Shown: piece by piece, positions 1 to 8,679 of the stretch
Layout of the letters: each line of letters opens with the position of its first letter
How positions within the stretch are numbered: position 1 is the stretch's first letter
Position numbers and translations under genes: made by a program
NCBI GenBank assembly: GCA_025938935.1
Contig: JAPCWB010000001.1
Coordinates: 3,348,001 to 3,412,000, forward strand
DNA from: Novosphingobium sp. MW5
GTDB lineage: Bacteria; Pseudomonadota; Alphaproteobacteria; Sphingomonadales; Sphingomonadaceae
Reading direction: 5' to 3'
Length of the DNA stretch: 64,000 bases
Notes under the pieces: generated by a model
Databases searched by the model: none
Told to the model about the DNA's origin: nothing
Seen by the model: only the letters and a program-made list of their open reading frames with translations

Positions 1-688
1 CGCCAATGTACGAAACGCCGACCGAAAGGTTCTTGGTGATGTTGGCCGTGGCACCAACCGAGTAGTCCCAGCCGCCGTCAAGGCTCTTGGCGGTCAGGCG
101 GTTCGGCGAAAGCGCGCCGCTGGTGTAACCGGCGTGGGCGCTCAGCGTGACGGGCGTGCTCGGGATGGCAACGCCAAGGTCGGTGTAGACATAGAGGTTG
201 TCGTCACCGCCCAGCGAGTCCTGCTTCCAGGCATAGGCCATGCCGACCTTGGCGGTCGCCGGACCCATCGTGGTCGAAAGCGAGGCATAGGGTTCGAAAA
301 CGTTGCCGTCACCCACGCTGCCCGAGGGATAGACGTAGTACAGCAGGCCGACGTCCGCGGTCAGGCCGGAGGTGACTTCGCCGGTCCAGCCGCCGAACAC
401 GTCGAGTTCCATGTTGCCGTAAACGTCGCCTGCGTCCTGTTCGAGGTTCGAACCCCAGGCACCAACGTAGAAGCCGCTCGAGTGATTGATATTGATGCCG
501 CCCTGCACGGCCATGTCACCGCCCGAAAGCGAGAGGCCGCGGAAACGGTAATCGGTCACGAAGGCAACGTTGCCGGTGATCGTGACGTCCTTGGGCGGAT
601 CTGCTTCGTCGGCAAGCGCCGGAGTCGCAGCAAGAAGAGCGCCCGTAAGGGCCGTTGCGGCGAGAACACCGCGAATGGACGTAAGCAT
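1..688 (-). CDS. TorF-family putative porin, 5' part (runs off window)
   Basis: Outer-membrane beta-barrel protein of the TorF/Gcw_chp family, a presumed porin. The gene starts at the ATG at 686-688 on the minus strand, after a GAGGGA ribosome site. It continues past base 1, so only about 229 residues are visible. Residues 1-26 form a signal peptide ending ALA|D. Alternating beta-strand-like segments rich in G, Y and aromatics follow, including the opening barrel strand VAFVTDYRFRGLSLSGG. In sphingomonads this family often lies upstream of glnK-amtB (family knowledge; the downstream side is outside the window). It is divergent from the phosphatase at 955. Family assignment is confident; the transported substrate is unknown. 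Confidence 0.85.
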   Translation of the reverse strand, partial: MLTSIRGVLAATALTGALLAATPALADEADPPKDVTITGNVAFVTDYRFRGLSLSGGDMAVQGGININHSSGFYVGAWGSNLEQDAGDVYGNMELDVFGGWTGEVTSGLTADVGLLYYVYPSGSVGDGNVFEPYASLSTTMGPATAKVGMAYAWKQDSLGGDDNLYVYTDLGVAIPSTPVTLSAHAGYTSGALSPNRLTAKSLDGGWDYSVGATANITKNLSVGVSYIG

Positions 689-954
689 GACAAATCCCTC
701 AGGTTGTTAAATGTGCTTCGTCCCACCTGCACCGTAACGGGGGACCTCTTTTCCGGGCCCCGCTCATTTCCGGTAACAGAGGGGTGACATGGAATTGCTG
801 CATTGCACAAGAGAAAAAAGGCACTAGTGCACCGACATGCAATCCCCATGTGTCCTTTGTGCAACTATCGTCGATTCTGCGGGAACAATTCATCGCCCGG
901 CAAAGTTGCCTCACCAAGACACAGGGCTTATAGGCCCGCCCCGAATAGCAAGCC
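689..954. promoter_or_regulatory. Divergent intergenic region between the porin and phosphatase genes
   Basis: These 266 bases hold no credible gene and should carry both divergent promoters. Visible structure: a perfect 10-base palindrome GCACTAGTGC at 821-830, an ACATG/CATGT inverted repeat at about 835-851, and a run of A at 813-819. The palindrome could be an operator for the porin gene. No convincing sigma-54 or sigma-70 hexamer pair was fixed by eye. Confidence 0.35.
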
Positions 955-1755
955 ATGTTGAAAGCGCTCCGCTCCCTTTTCTCCAGCAGCCCCGAACCGG
1001 CGAAGCCCAGCCTTCCCGCCGGCCAGCGCGTCTATGCCGTGGGCGACATCCATGGCCGGCTCGACCTGATGGTGGCGCTGGCCGAAGCGATCGAGGCGGA
1101 CGACCGCGCGCGGGGACAAGCGGATACCACGGTCATCCTGCTGGGCGACCTGGTTGATCGCGGACCTGACAGCGCCGGGGTCATCACGGCGGCGCGCCTG
1201 TGGGCACAGCAGCGCCATGTCCGCTTCATCGCCGGCAATCATGAGGAAATGTTCCTCGATTCCCTCGACGACGTGGAAACGCTGCGCCATTTCATCCGCT
1301 ATGGCGGGCGCGAGACCTTGTTGTCCTATCCCATCGCCAAGTCCGACTACCTTGCTGCCGAGGTCGAGGACCTGCAGGTCATGATGCGCAATGCCGTGCC
1401 GCAGGAAGATATCGATTTCCTCTCCTCGTTCGAGGACATGATCCAGATCGGGGATTACACCTTCGTCCATGCCGGCGTTCACCCGGAGATCGCCATGGAC
1501 GAGCAGCGCACCAGCCATCTGCGCTGGATTCGCGAACCTTTCCTGTCGCACGCCGGGGATCTGGGCAGCGTAGTCGTCCATGGCCATTCGATCGCCGAAG
1601 AGGCACAGGTCCTGGCCAACCGCATCGGCATCGATACGGGCGCTTACCAGTCGGGCCGCTTGACCGCGCTGGGTTTGGAAGGCAGCAACCGATGGCTGAT
1701 CGAAACCATCGATGACGGGGGCGACATCCGCACCCGTCTGCGCAAGGCCGTATAA
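955..1755 (+). CDS. PPP-type metallophosphoesterase (Ser/Thr protein phosphatase family)
   Basis: A 266-residue calcineurin-like phosphoesterase that hydrolyses phosphate esters using two metal ions, probably a protein phosphatase or diadenosine-polyphosphate hydrolase. The full set of metal and catalytic motifs is present: GDIHG (D31, H33), GDLVDRG (D65, D68, R69), GNHE (N95, H96), the histidine in FVHAG (H172) and VHGH (H209-H211). There is no signal peptide, so it is cytoplasmic. UDP-glucose dehydrogenase follows 12 bases downstream on the same strand, so the two are probably co-transcribed. This may link the phosphatase to envelope polysaccharide synthesis, but that is only inference. The physiological substrate is unknown. 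Confidence 0.88.
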   Translation: MLKALRSLFSSSPEPAKPSLPAGQRVYAVGDIHGRLDLMVALAEAIEADDRARGQADTTVILLGDLVDRGPDSAGVITAARLWAQQRHVRFIAGNHEEMFLDSLDDVETLRHFIRYGGRETLLSYPIAKSDYLAAEVEDLQVMMRNAVPQEDIDFLSSFEDMIQIGDYTFVHAGVHPEIAMDEQRTSHLRWIREPFLSHAGDLGSVVVHGHSIAEEAQVLANRIGIDTGAYQSGRLTALGLEGSNRWLIETIDDGGDIRTRLRKAV

Positions 1756-1767
1756 GGAACAGGGTCC

Positions 1768-3078
1768 ATGAAGATTGCCATGGTGGGGTCGGGTTATGTC
1801 GGCCTCGTATCGGGCGCGTGCTTTGCCGATTTCGGCCACGACGTTGTCTGCATCGACAAGGATCCGGCCAAGATTGAAAGCCTGAACGCCGGGATCATGC
1901 CGATCTACGAGCCGGGGCTGGCCGAGCTTGTCGCCAGCAACGTCAAGGCCGGGCGGCTGAGCTTCACCACCGACCTGCCCGAGGGCATCCGCGATGCCGG
2001 CGCCATCTTCATCGCGGTGGGAACGCCAAGCCGCCGCGGCGACGGCCATGCCGACCTGTCCTACGTCTACGCCGTGGCGGAGGAAGTGGGTGCCCACCTG
2101 GCTAACGATGCTGTCGTGGTCACCAAGTCGACCGTCCCGGTGGGCACTGGCGATGAGGTCGAACGCATCCTCAAGGAAGCCGCCCCGGGCGTGCGCTTTG
2201 CCGTGGCTTCCAACCCTGAATTCCTGCGCGAAGGCGCGGCGATCGGCGATTTCAAGCGGCCGGACCGCATCGTTATCGGCACTGACGATGAATGGGCGCG
2301 TGACCTGATGCGCGAGGTCTATCGCCCGCTGTTCCTTAACCGCGCGCCGATCCTGTTCACCAGCCGCCGTTCGTCCGAACTGATCAAGTACGCGGCCAAC
2401 GCCTTCCTCGCGGTCAAGATCACCTTCATCAACGAGATGGCCGACCTGTGCGAAAAGGTGGGCGCCGACGTGCAGGACGTGGCGCGCGGCATCGGCATGG
2501 ACGGGCGCATCGGTTCGAAATTCCTCCACGCCGGTCCCGGCTATGGCGGTTCGTGCTTCCCCAAGGACACACTGGCCCTGCTCAAGACGGCAGAGGACTA
2601 TGACAGTCCGCTGCGCATCGTGGAATCCGTGGTCAAGGTCAACGACAGTCGCAAGCGTGCCATGGGCAGAAAGGTCATCGACGCGCTGGGCGGAGCCGAA
2701 GTGGCACGCGGCAAGAAGGTTGCCCTGCTGGGCCTCACCTTCAAGCCCAACACCGACGACATGCGCGATGCCCCCTCGATCGCCATTGCCCAGACGCTGG
2801 CCGATGCCGGGGTGGAGGTGAGCGCCTATGATCCCGAGGGCATGGAAGTGGCCCAGCCGCTGATGCCGGCGGTAACCATGCGCGGCAACGCCTATGCCGC
2901 AGCCGAGGGCGCCGATGCCGTGGTCATCGTCACCGAATGGGATGCCTTCCGCGCTTTGGATTTCAAGCGCCTCAAGGACGTGGCCAACGCGCCGGTCATG
3001 GTCGACCTGCGCAACGTCTATGACCCGTCAGACGTCCGCGCCCAGGGCTTTACCTACCACAGCGTCGGCCGCGCCTGA
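1768..3078 (+). CDS. ugd: UDP-glucose 6-dehydrogenase
   Basis: NAD-dependent oxidation of UDP-glucose to UDP-glucuronate, a precursor of exopolysaccharide and lipid sugars; cytoplasmic. The 436-residue protein has usual length and domain order. An N-terminal Rossmann fold carries GSGYVG at residues 7-12, followed by the central UDPG/MGDP dehydrogenase helical region with SSELIKYAANAFLAVKI. The catalytic cysteine is in GYGGSCFPKD (C263), and the C-terminal UDP-binding domain contains FKPNTDDMRDAPS. It begins 12 bases after the phosphatase stop and ends two bases before the convergent DUF2889 stop. In sphingomonads this enzyme feeds gellan/sphingan-type glucuronate synthesis, but no other polysaccharide gene adjoins it here. 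Confidence 0.96.
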   Translation: MKIAMVGSGYVGLVSGACFADFGHDVVCIDKDPAKIESLNAGIMPIYEPGLAELVASNVKAGRLSFTTDLPEGIRDAGAIFIAVGTPSRRGDGHADLSYVYAVAEEVGAHLANDAVVVTKSTVPVGTGDEVERILKEAAPGVRFAVASNPEFLREGAAIGDFKRPDRIVIGTDDEWARDLMREVYRPLFLNRAPILFTSRRSSELIKYAANAFLAVKITFINEMADLCEKVGADVQDVARGIGMDGRIGSKFLHAGPGYGGSCFPKDTLALLKTAEDYDSPLRIVESVVKVNDSRKRAMGRKVIDALGGAEVARGKKVALLGLTFKPNTDDMRDAPSIAIAQTLADAGVEVSAYDPEGMEVAQPLMPAVTMRGNAYAAAEGADAVVIVTEWDAFRALDFKRLKDVANAPVMVDLRNVYDPSDVRAQGFTYHSVGRA

Positions 3079-3080
3079 TT

Positions 3081-4100
3081 TCAGGCTAGAGCGCTCACCG
3101 CACCGTCGAGCGCGGCGAGAAGCTCCGGCACATCCGCCGGGGCCCGCAACGCATCGTTGAGGTGGGTGCAGCCTGCCGGACCGCGCAGGCGTTCAAGTAC
3201 GGCCTCGCGGATCTGATCCATCGGCGTACCGACCAGCGCCTTCGCATTGGCCATGGCCCCGGGACATTCCTTGAAGGGCAGGACGCGCGGTTCCGGTTCG
3301 AGGCTGCTGATAACCAGCGTGGCCGGATCGAGCGTCACGCGAAGGATATATTCGTGCAGCGCCGCCCGGCCGCCGTCGCGGCGCGGGGCGGAGTCCTGAA
3401 ACGAGGCTTCGACGCGGATCGCGGCGTCCTCACGCCATACGTCAATCCGGCGCGCGCGGCGGAAAGACAGGCCTTCGCTTTCAGGAAACTGGTGCCATCC
3501 CTCGGGATCGGCCGGGTTGCGCAGGTCCTTGCCATCAGCGGCGATCTCATGGCTCAGCCGGGTATCCGGATTGTGCGAGGAAAAGCCCGGCTGGAAGCCC
3601 CAGCAAACGTTGGTCCGCTCGGCCAGCATCTCTTCCATGTTCACCGCGCCGGTCACGCCCTGCATCTTCGCCAGCCAGTCAACTCCCCACTGCGACCAGG
3701 CCCAGTTGGATACGAGACTGGTGCCGGAAATATCGTCCAGCAGCAGGTAGAGCGGATGCGCCTGCTCGATCAGTTCAGGCATAAGGTCACGCAGGAAAAC
3801 GCGCAGGTGCCCTCCTCCGCGCTGGCCGACAAGCTGCTGCAACTGGGCGGGAGCCGGATCGGCGCTGACGGCAAGGATACGGCGCTCGAAATCGAGATCG
3901 GCGGTCATCCGCGCCTGGGCCCGGACATGATCGCTGCCGTCGACCTGCCTGATCAGATCGCGTGCGCGGCCTTCGAAACGGCGCAGGTCGGTGCCGCCGT
4001 CGGGCCAGGTCACGTCGAGGCTGGAAGTCCGCCGGATCGAGCCATTGCGGCGCAGCGGCGAGGGATTGGCGGTCGAGCGGACGGGTTTTTCGTAATTCAT
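3081..4100 (-). CDS. DUF2889 family protein
   Basis: A 339-residue protein of the uncharacterised DUF2889 family, recognised from the N-terminal RRTSSLDVTWPDG and RARDL motifs and from the C-terminal CPGAMANAK and AGCTHLNDALR motifs. There is no signal peptide or membrane segment, so it is probably cytoplasmic. The start was set at the ATG at 4098-4100 because it overlaps the stop of the upstream MFS gene (4097-4099) as ATGA, which implies translational coupling. The longer reading frame would run into the MFS coding region. Members commonly accompany catabolic genes in sphingomonads (general knowledge), which fits the transporter and crotonase nearby. The biochemical function is unknown. Confidence 0.82.
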   Translation of the reverse strand: MNYEKPVRSTANPSPLRRNGSIRRTSSLDVTWPDGGTDLRRFEGRARDLIRQVDGSDHVRAQARMTADLDFERRILAVSADPAPAQLQQLVGQRGGGHLRVFLRDLMPELIEQAHPLYLLLDDISGTSLVSNWAWSQWGVDWLAKMQGVTGAVNMEEMLAERTNVCWGFQPGFSSHNPDTRLSHEIAADGKDLRNPADPEGWHQFPESEGLSFRRARRIDVWREDAAIRVEASFQDSAPRRDGGRAALHEYILRVTLDPATLVISSLEPEPRVLPFKECPGAMANAKALVGTPMDQIREAVLERLRGPAGCTHLNDALRAPADVPELLAALDGAVSALA

Positions 4101-5328
4101 TTCCCCTCGCCTCTGCCCCCTGCCGCATGTTCTGGCAAGCGCAGGAACAGCAGGCTGCCGATGAGCACCGATCCGGCCGTGATCCACAGGAACGGGGCAA
4201 AGCTGTCATAGGCCTTGAGCAGCGCGCTGTTCAGCATGACGCCGCTGAGCGAGGCGATGTAAAGCGCGCAATAGCACATGCCCAATGCCGTGCCGAAGAT
4301 CTCCATGCGGAAATAGCGCCCGACCAGGAAGGAAAGCAGGTCGCCTTCCGCCCCCACCGTCACTCCGACGAGAAAGACGGCGAGGCCAATGGCCCAGGCC
4401 ATGTCGAAAGGACTGGCCAGCAGCGAGAGGCCGAAAGCTGGCAGGACCATCGAGACGGCCGCGACGATCCGTGAGGGGTAGTGGTCGAGCGCCAGGCCGC
4501 AGGCAATGCGTCCGACCAAGGTGCCCAGCGAATAGACCTGCACCATGCGCGCGGCGGCCATGCCGTCCAGCCCCTGCTCGTTGAGCAGGACAACGAACTG
4601 GGACCCGTGCAGCGGCGTATGCAGCGTGGTCAGCAGGACCCCGGCGAAGATGGCCCAGAAGGCAGGGGTTGCCAGCACCTCGCGGAAGTTGCGTTCGCGG
4701 GGGGCGCCGGCCGCCCGGGGTTTTGGCGCAGGGCCTCGCCGCAGCCCTTGGGAATCAGCAGGATGGCGATCAAACCTGCGACCAGGACGAAACCGGCAAG
4801 AACCTGATAGGCATCGCGCCAGCCATGATCCGCCATGAAGCCGGTCAGGAAAGGCGGCACGATAATCCCGGTCAGCGCGGGCGCGCTCATGACGATGGTC
4901 AGCGCGAGACCGCGGGCCTTGTCGAATTTCTCGACCATCAGGCGCGTGTAAGTGACCGGGCTGGTCAGGCAGCCTACCGCCATGACACCGGCCGAGCAGA
5001 TGAAGAACTGGCGAAACTGCCCGTCGATGCGGCTGAACGTCCAGATCACCACTGGAAGCAGCAGTACGCCGATTGCCGCCATGCGCTTGGCGCCAAAGCG
5101 GTCCGCCAGCCGCCCGGCAATCGGCATCGTCGGCAGGGTCACCAGCATGGTGAAGCCGATCAGCGCGAAGGTGGAGCGCGCCCAGCCGAATTCCTTGATC
5201 AGGAACGGCGCGAAGATCGAGGTGATGTAGGAAAACATCTGCAGGCCCACGGCCATGCCCAGCCCTGCCGCGAGCAAGACGCGCCAGTTGGCCAGAAGTT
5301 CGCCGAAATATGCCCCGCGCTGCTCCAT
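4097..5328 (-). pseudogene. MFS transporter, reading frame broken near 4699-4720
   Basis: A major facilitator superfamily permease of 12 predicted membrane segments whose coding sequence is split by a frame change. The N-terminal half begins at the ATG at 5326-5328 after GGGAGAGGGC and reads well through segments such as GLGMAVGLQMFSYITSIFAP and the loop motif GRLADRFGAKR, to GEALRQNP. Conservation then resumes one frame away at RERNFREVLATPAFWAIFAG and runs to the stop at 4097. The span is 1232 bases, so one added base restores 410 residues. A run of six G (4699-4704) is the most likely place. It is coupled to DUF2889 by an ATGA overlap. A sequencing error is more likely than real decay. The substrate is unknown, plausibly an aromatic or other organic acid. 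Confidence 0.8.
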
Positions 5329-5461
5329 GCCCTCTCCCGCTTTTTTCTGAGGGCAGTTTCACCGGACCCGGCTTGCTTGTCGAGGAGACAAAGGCCGATT
5401 TCGCTTGCCGCGCCGCCGATCTGGGATTGAGCGCGTGCGCGATGCACGGCAAGCTACCGGC

Positions 5462-6244
5462 ATGAACCCGGAATCACTCCAGATCGAATGTAGCGGCGGC
5501 CTGATGGTCATCACCATGAACCGCCCGCAAAGCCTCAACGCCATCACCCCGCAAATGCATGAGGAACTGGAAGCGGCCTTCAACGCCTTTGCCGCGGACG
5601 ATGCACTGCAGGTGGCGATTGTCACCGGTGCGGGGACGCGGGCCTTTTGCGCCGGAAGCGACCTCAAGGCCTTCCGCATCAAGGATGCCCCGCCCTACCC
5701 CGAACATGGCTATGCCGGCCTGATCAAGCGCCACGACCTGGTAAAGCCGGTGATCGCTGCAGTGAACGGGCTGGCCCTTGGTGGCGGAATGGAATTGGCG
5801 CTGGCTTGCGACGTGATCATTGCCGAGGAACAGGCCATGTTCGGCCTCGTCGAGCCCAAGGTTGGGCTGATCGCGATTGCCGGGGGCATCACCCGGCTGG
5901 TGCGCGCGGTGGGGCACAAGCAGGCGATGATCCCGCTGCTCACCGGCTGCCAGATCGCCGCGCGCGACGGATTGGCGCAGGGCTTCGTCAGCGAGGTTGT
6001 CGGCACTTGCGAGGCGCTTGCCCGCGCCCGCACCCTCGCCGCGGAGATCATGGCCTGCGCGCCGCTTGCCGTGCGTGCGACCAAGGAGATTGCTTACCGA
6101 TCGATGGACGAGCCAGATCTGCCCACCGCCATCGCCGCTCAGGATCATTACCCTGCCTACAAGGCATGGATCGCCAGCGAGGACGCGGCCGAGGGGATGC
6201 AGGCCTTCGTCGAGAAGCGGAAGCCGGAGTGGAAGGGCCGTTAG
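5462..6244 (+). CDS. Enoyl-CoA hydratase/isomerase (crotonase) family protein
   Basis: Cytoplasmic acyl-CoA enzyme of 260 residues, most likely an enoyl-CoA hydratase in beta-oxidation or ring-cleavage-product degradation. Oxyanion-hole segments are seen at RAFCAGSDLKAF (residues 60-71) and NGLALGGGMELA. Both glutamates typical of true hydratases are kept, E111 in GGME and E131 in LVEPKVG. The start is the ATG at 5462; an upstream in-frame ATG at 5405 would add an arginine-rich, non-conserved stretch. It is divergent from the MFS gene and convergent with the PPOX protein, so it is a single-gene unit. The exact substrate cannot be told from sequence. Confidence 0.9.
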   Translation: MNPESLQIECSGGLMVITMNRPQSLNAITPQMHEELEAAFNAFAADDALQVAIVTGAGTRAFCAGSDLKAFRIKDAPPYPEHGYAGLIKRHDLVKPVIAAVNGLALGGGMELALACDVIIAEEQAMFGLVEPKVGLIAIAGGITRLVRAVGHKQAMIPLLTGCQIAARDGLAQGFVSEVVGTCEALARARTLAAEIMACAPLAVRATKEIAYRSMDEPDLPTAIAAQDHYPAYKAWIASEDAAEGMQAFVEKRKPEWKGR

Positions 6245-6254
6245 GCCGCAGCGC

Positions 6255-6722
6255 TCACGGTCCCTTTCCGCCCAGTTTGCGATGGTCCCATGACATCGTT
6301 TTTTCGGCCACGACGCGGATCACCACGCGCTTTTCCGCCATCCGTGCCGCCATGGCATCCAGCGCATCGGCGGACTGGCCGGGAAAGTGATGATCGACCA
6401 GCACGCGCATCAACGCCGTGCGTTCGGGATTGTCCTCGACCACCTCGGCGCGGCCGTTGATCGATACGCCGCGCAGCTCGTCATAGGTGCGGCCATCCTC
6501 CGCCAGCACGGCAATGCGCGGGTCGCGCAGAAGGTTCACCACCTTTTGCGACTTGCCATAGGTTTCGAACAGGATTGCCCCTTCGTGCACCGCGAACCAG
6601 ACCGTGGTCAGGTGGGGCGCGCCGCCCTTGCCGATGGTGGCAACCTGAAGCGAGTGGGACTGGTCGAGGAAGGCGGAGATCTCCGCCTCGCTCATGCGGA
6701 CTGCATCGCGGGACTTTGCCAT
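6255..6722 (-). CDS. Pyridoxamine 5'-phosphate oxidase-like (PPOX/F420-type) flavoprotein
   Basis: A 155-residue split-beta-barrel protein of the PPOX superfamily, which binds FMN or F420 and reduces or oxidises small substrates. Recognisable parts are ATIGKGGAPHLTTVWFAV near residue 30, the LLRDPRIAVLAEDG strand pair, RGVSINGRAEVVED, and the C-terminal VIRVVAEKTMSWDHRKLGG. It lacks the C-terminal substrate-binding residues of genuine PdxH, so vitamin B6 synthesis is unlikely. It is convergent with the crotonase, 10 bases apart. The cofactor and substrate cannot be assigned from sequence alone. Confidence 0.82.
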   Translation of the reverse strand: MAKSRDAVRMSEAEISAFLDQSHSLQVATIGKGGAPHLTTVWFAVHEGAILFETYGKSQKVVNLLRDPRIAVLAEDGRTYDELRGVSINGRAEVVEDNPERTALMRVLVDHHFPGQSADALDAMAARMAEKRVVIRVVAEKTMSWDHRKLGGKGP

Positions 6723-6809
6723 GGCCTGAACCTAGGCCCGCGCCCGAAAGGGAACAAGCCTGCGCGCCGCGACTTTAGCCAGCGTCATTCAAATGCGGGA
6801 GTAGCCGAT

Positions 6810-6956
6810 ATGCTCTGGATCATCGCCGTCATTCTGTTTGTCCTGTGGTTGCTGGGTGTCGTGGTGTTCAAGGTCACCGGAGCACTCATCCATGTTGCGC
6901 TCATCGTGGCCATCGTGGTGGGCCTGGTCCAGCTGTTCAGAGGGCGGCGGGTCTAA
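6810..6956 (+). CDS. Small two-helix membrane protein (DUF5670/lmo0937-like)
   Basis: A 48-residue inner-membrane protein starting MLWIIAVILFVLWLLGVVVF. It is essentially two hydrophobic helices (about residues 2-20 and 25-43) joined by a short turn, ending in a basic LFRGRRV tail. It resembles the small DUF5670/lmo0937 family often linked to envelope stress. The ATG at 6810 follows GCGGGAGTAG, which offers a ribosome site. The gene is convergent with the SnoaL-like gene at 6960 and ends three bases before it. The function is not known. Confidence 0.6.
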   Translation: MLWIIAVILFVLWLLGVVVFKVTGALIHVALIVAIVVGLVQLFRGRRV

Positions 6957-6959
6957 GGC

Positions 6960-7436
6960 TCAACCCTCAGTGTTACGGACCGCGCTTTCAAACAGCCCTT
7001 GCGGGCTGACCCAGTCCTTGCGCACGCGGCGCAGCGCGATGAGCCATTGATCGCCGACTTTGCGGAAATCGTCGATATAGACTCCGCAGTGGTCCGGCCC
7101 AATGTCGGTCCAGGCCGCCCAGTAGGTGCGGACCCTGGCCGTGTCCGGTCCCGTCAGGTCGATTTTGCAGGTGCCGAGGTGGTGGCGCACGAAACTCGCC
7201 TTGTGGACCGTGTCCTGCCCGGGTTCGCGCTCCCTCCAGCGGTTCTGCCAGGCGCGGATCGCCTCACGCCCTTCGTAGCGAAAGATGAAGTCCCCGGGCG
7301 CGCGTTCGGACTGGATCACGCCGTCCTCGGTGAAGCAGGCGACGTAATCGTCCACCTTCAGCCGGTCGCCAGACACGTTGTACTTGGCCAAGGTGTCGCG
7401 GATCGCCTCACGCGCGAGGAGTTCGTCGAGCGTCAT
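6960..7436 (-). CDS. SnoaL/NTF2-like protein (SnoaL_4 type)
   Basis: A 158-residue alpha+beta cone-fold protein of the NTF2 superfamily, SnoaL_4 type. This group includes dehydratases, isomerases, lyases and ring-hydroxylase small subunits. The N-terminal helix LLAREAIRDTLAKYNVSGDRL, the segment YVACFTEDGVI and the C-terminal strand DQWLIALRRVRKDW are typical. Its ATG overlaps the stop of the preceding NTF2-like gene (7433-7436, ATGA), so it is the last gene of the minus-strand operon. Candidate acid/base residues include D27 and H residues around HHLGTCKIDL. It probably acts as a small lyase or isomerase on an intermediate of the same pathway, but the reaction is unknown. Confidence 0.78.
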   Translation of the reverse strand: MTLDELLAREAIRDTLAKYNVSGDRLKVDDYVACFTEDGVIQSERAPGDFIFRYEGREAIRAWQNRWREREPGQDTVHKASFVRHHLGTCKIDLTGPDTARVRTYWAAWTDIGPDHCGVYIDDFRKVGDQWLIALRRVRKDWVSPQGLFESAVRNTEG

Positions 7437-7876
7437 TCGGCAGGACGCTCGCCGATGGGCGAGACATAGACGTGGAGCCGCTTCAGCTTTCCGGCGTCAT
7501 TGAATTCATAGATCGTCACCGTGTTGGAAACGTGGGTCATCCCGCCGCGCGTATTGCGCTCTTCAAGTTCCAGAAAGACGATTCCCGGCACCTCGGTGAT
7601 GCGCCGCAGGGTGCCTTCCCAAGTCGTATGGCCGCCATATTGGGAGACGTAGTGGCGGTAGGTCGGCCAGTCGATCACTTCGGCTTCGGCGCCCAGGAAC
7701 ACGCCTTCGCGCACGAAAGCCGGCACATCGACCAGGGCTTCCATTTCCGCCCAGTCGGCATCGCCAAGCGTACCGGCGCGGGCCTTTTCGGCAATCGCGC
7801 AGAAGCCTTCGCTATAGGCGATGACGGCGCGGGAAAGTCCGGTGAAGTCGTCCGAAGGGGGCATTTCGTTGGCCAT
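7433..7876 (-). CDS. NTF2/SnoaL-like protein
   Basis: A 147-residue protein that looks like an NTF2-fold member. A helical N-terminus (DFTGLSRAVIAYSEGFCAIA) is followed by an alternating beta sheet with WEGTLRRITEVPGIVFLELEE and THVSNTVTIYEFNDAGKL. No signal peptide or membrane helix is present. It lies 26 bases downstream of the SDR gene and overlaps the next NTF2-like gene by ATGA, so it is part of the same transcript. The substrate is not recognisable. Family assignment is moderate because the sequence is divergent from the two other NTF2-like proteins here. Confidence 0.68.
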   Translation of the reverse strand: MANEMPPSDDFTGLSRAVIAYSEGFCAIAEKARAGTLGDADWAEMEALVDVPAFVREGVFLGAEAEVIDWPTYRHYVSQYGGHTTWEGTLRRITEVPGIVFLELEERNTRGGMTHVSNTVTIYEFNDAGKLKRLHVYVSPIGERPAE

Positions 7877-7902
7877 GATATTCCTCTCCTATTGCGGCGG
7901 GA

Positions 7903-8679
7903 TCAGGACATGACCTGCCCGCCGTCGACATTGATTGATTGTCCGGTGATCGTGCGCGCCTCATCCGAGGCGAGGAACAGCGCGAGGTTGGCCACGTCCT
8001 CGGTGGTGGAGAAGGTGCGCAGCGCCACCGTGCCGGTCAGTCCGGCCTTGATCTCCGCCGCAGTCACGCCCTTTTCGGCGGCAATGCGGTTCATGTAATT
8101 GACCATCAGGTCGGTCTCGATCGCGCCGGGCACCACGCAATTGCAACGGATGCCGAATTCTCCAACCTCCTTGGCGATGACCTTGGTCAACACCCGCAGG
8201 GCGCCCTTGGCGGCGGAATAGTGGCTCTTGCGCACCAGCCCGTCCCAGCCCGCGCCGGATGAAAAATTGACGATGGCCCCGCTCTTGCGCTCCAGCATCG
8301 AGGCGTTGAGCACCGCCTTGCTGCACAGCATCGCCGCCACGCAATCGACCTTGTAGGTATCGAGAAAGTTGTCGACCGTCTGTTCCCAGATGAACTTGTC
8401 CGTGCCGGGAACAGCAGCGTTGTTCATCAGCACGTCAACCTGCCCCCAACGCGACATCGCGGCATCGACCATGGCGGTGACATCGGCCTCATTGGTGACA
8501 TCGGCCTGCACGGCGACAGCATCGGGCCCGATGCCTTCCGCCTCTGCCGCGACCAGTTCCAGCCGCCGGGCCGCCATGATGACCTTCGCCCCCTCAGCCA
8601 CCAGCATCTTCGCCATCACCGGGCCAAGGCCGGTGCTCGCGCCGGTTACGATGGCAACCTTGCCGGCGAAACGGGTCAT
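7903..8679 (-). CDS. Short-chain dehydrogenase/reductase (SDR)
   Basis: A 258-residue classical SDR that interconverts an alcohol and a ketone with NAD(P). The Rossmann glycine motif TGASTGLG is at residues 12-19 and NNAA near residue 86. The catalytic triad is S140/S141, Y154 and K158 in YSAAK. The C-terminus ITGQSINVDGGQVMS is typical. The arginine pair AARR at the end of the second beta strand suggests NADP preference (inference). It overlaps the preceding SnoaL-like gene by ATGA at 8676-8679, so the two are translationally coupled. Confidence 0.92.
   Translation of the reverse strand: MTRFAGKVAIVTGASTGLGPVMAKMLVAEGAKVIMAARRLELVAAEAEGIGPDAVAVQADVTNEADVTAMVDAAMSRWGQVDVLMNNAAVPGTDKFIWEQTVDNFLDTYKVDCVAAMLCSKAVLNASMLERKSGAIVNFSSGAGWDGLVRKSHYSAAKGALRVLTKVIAKEVGEFGIRCNCVVPGAIETDLMVNYMNRIAAEKGVTAAEIKAGLTGTVALRTFSTTEDVANLALFLASDEARTITGQSINVDGGQVMS

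Noticed and set aside
928..2529. Long minus-strand open frame opposite the phosphatase and ugd
   Set aside because: Composition is Arg/Asp/Gly rich with no motif; it is the antisense shadow of two clear genes in GC-rich DNA.
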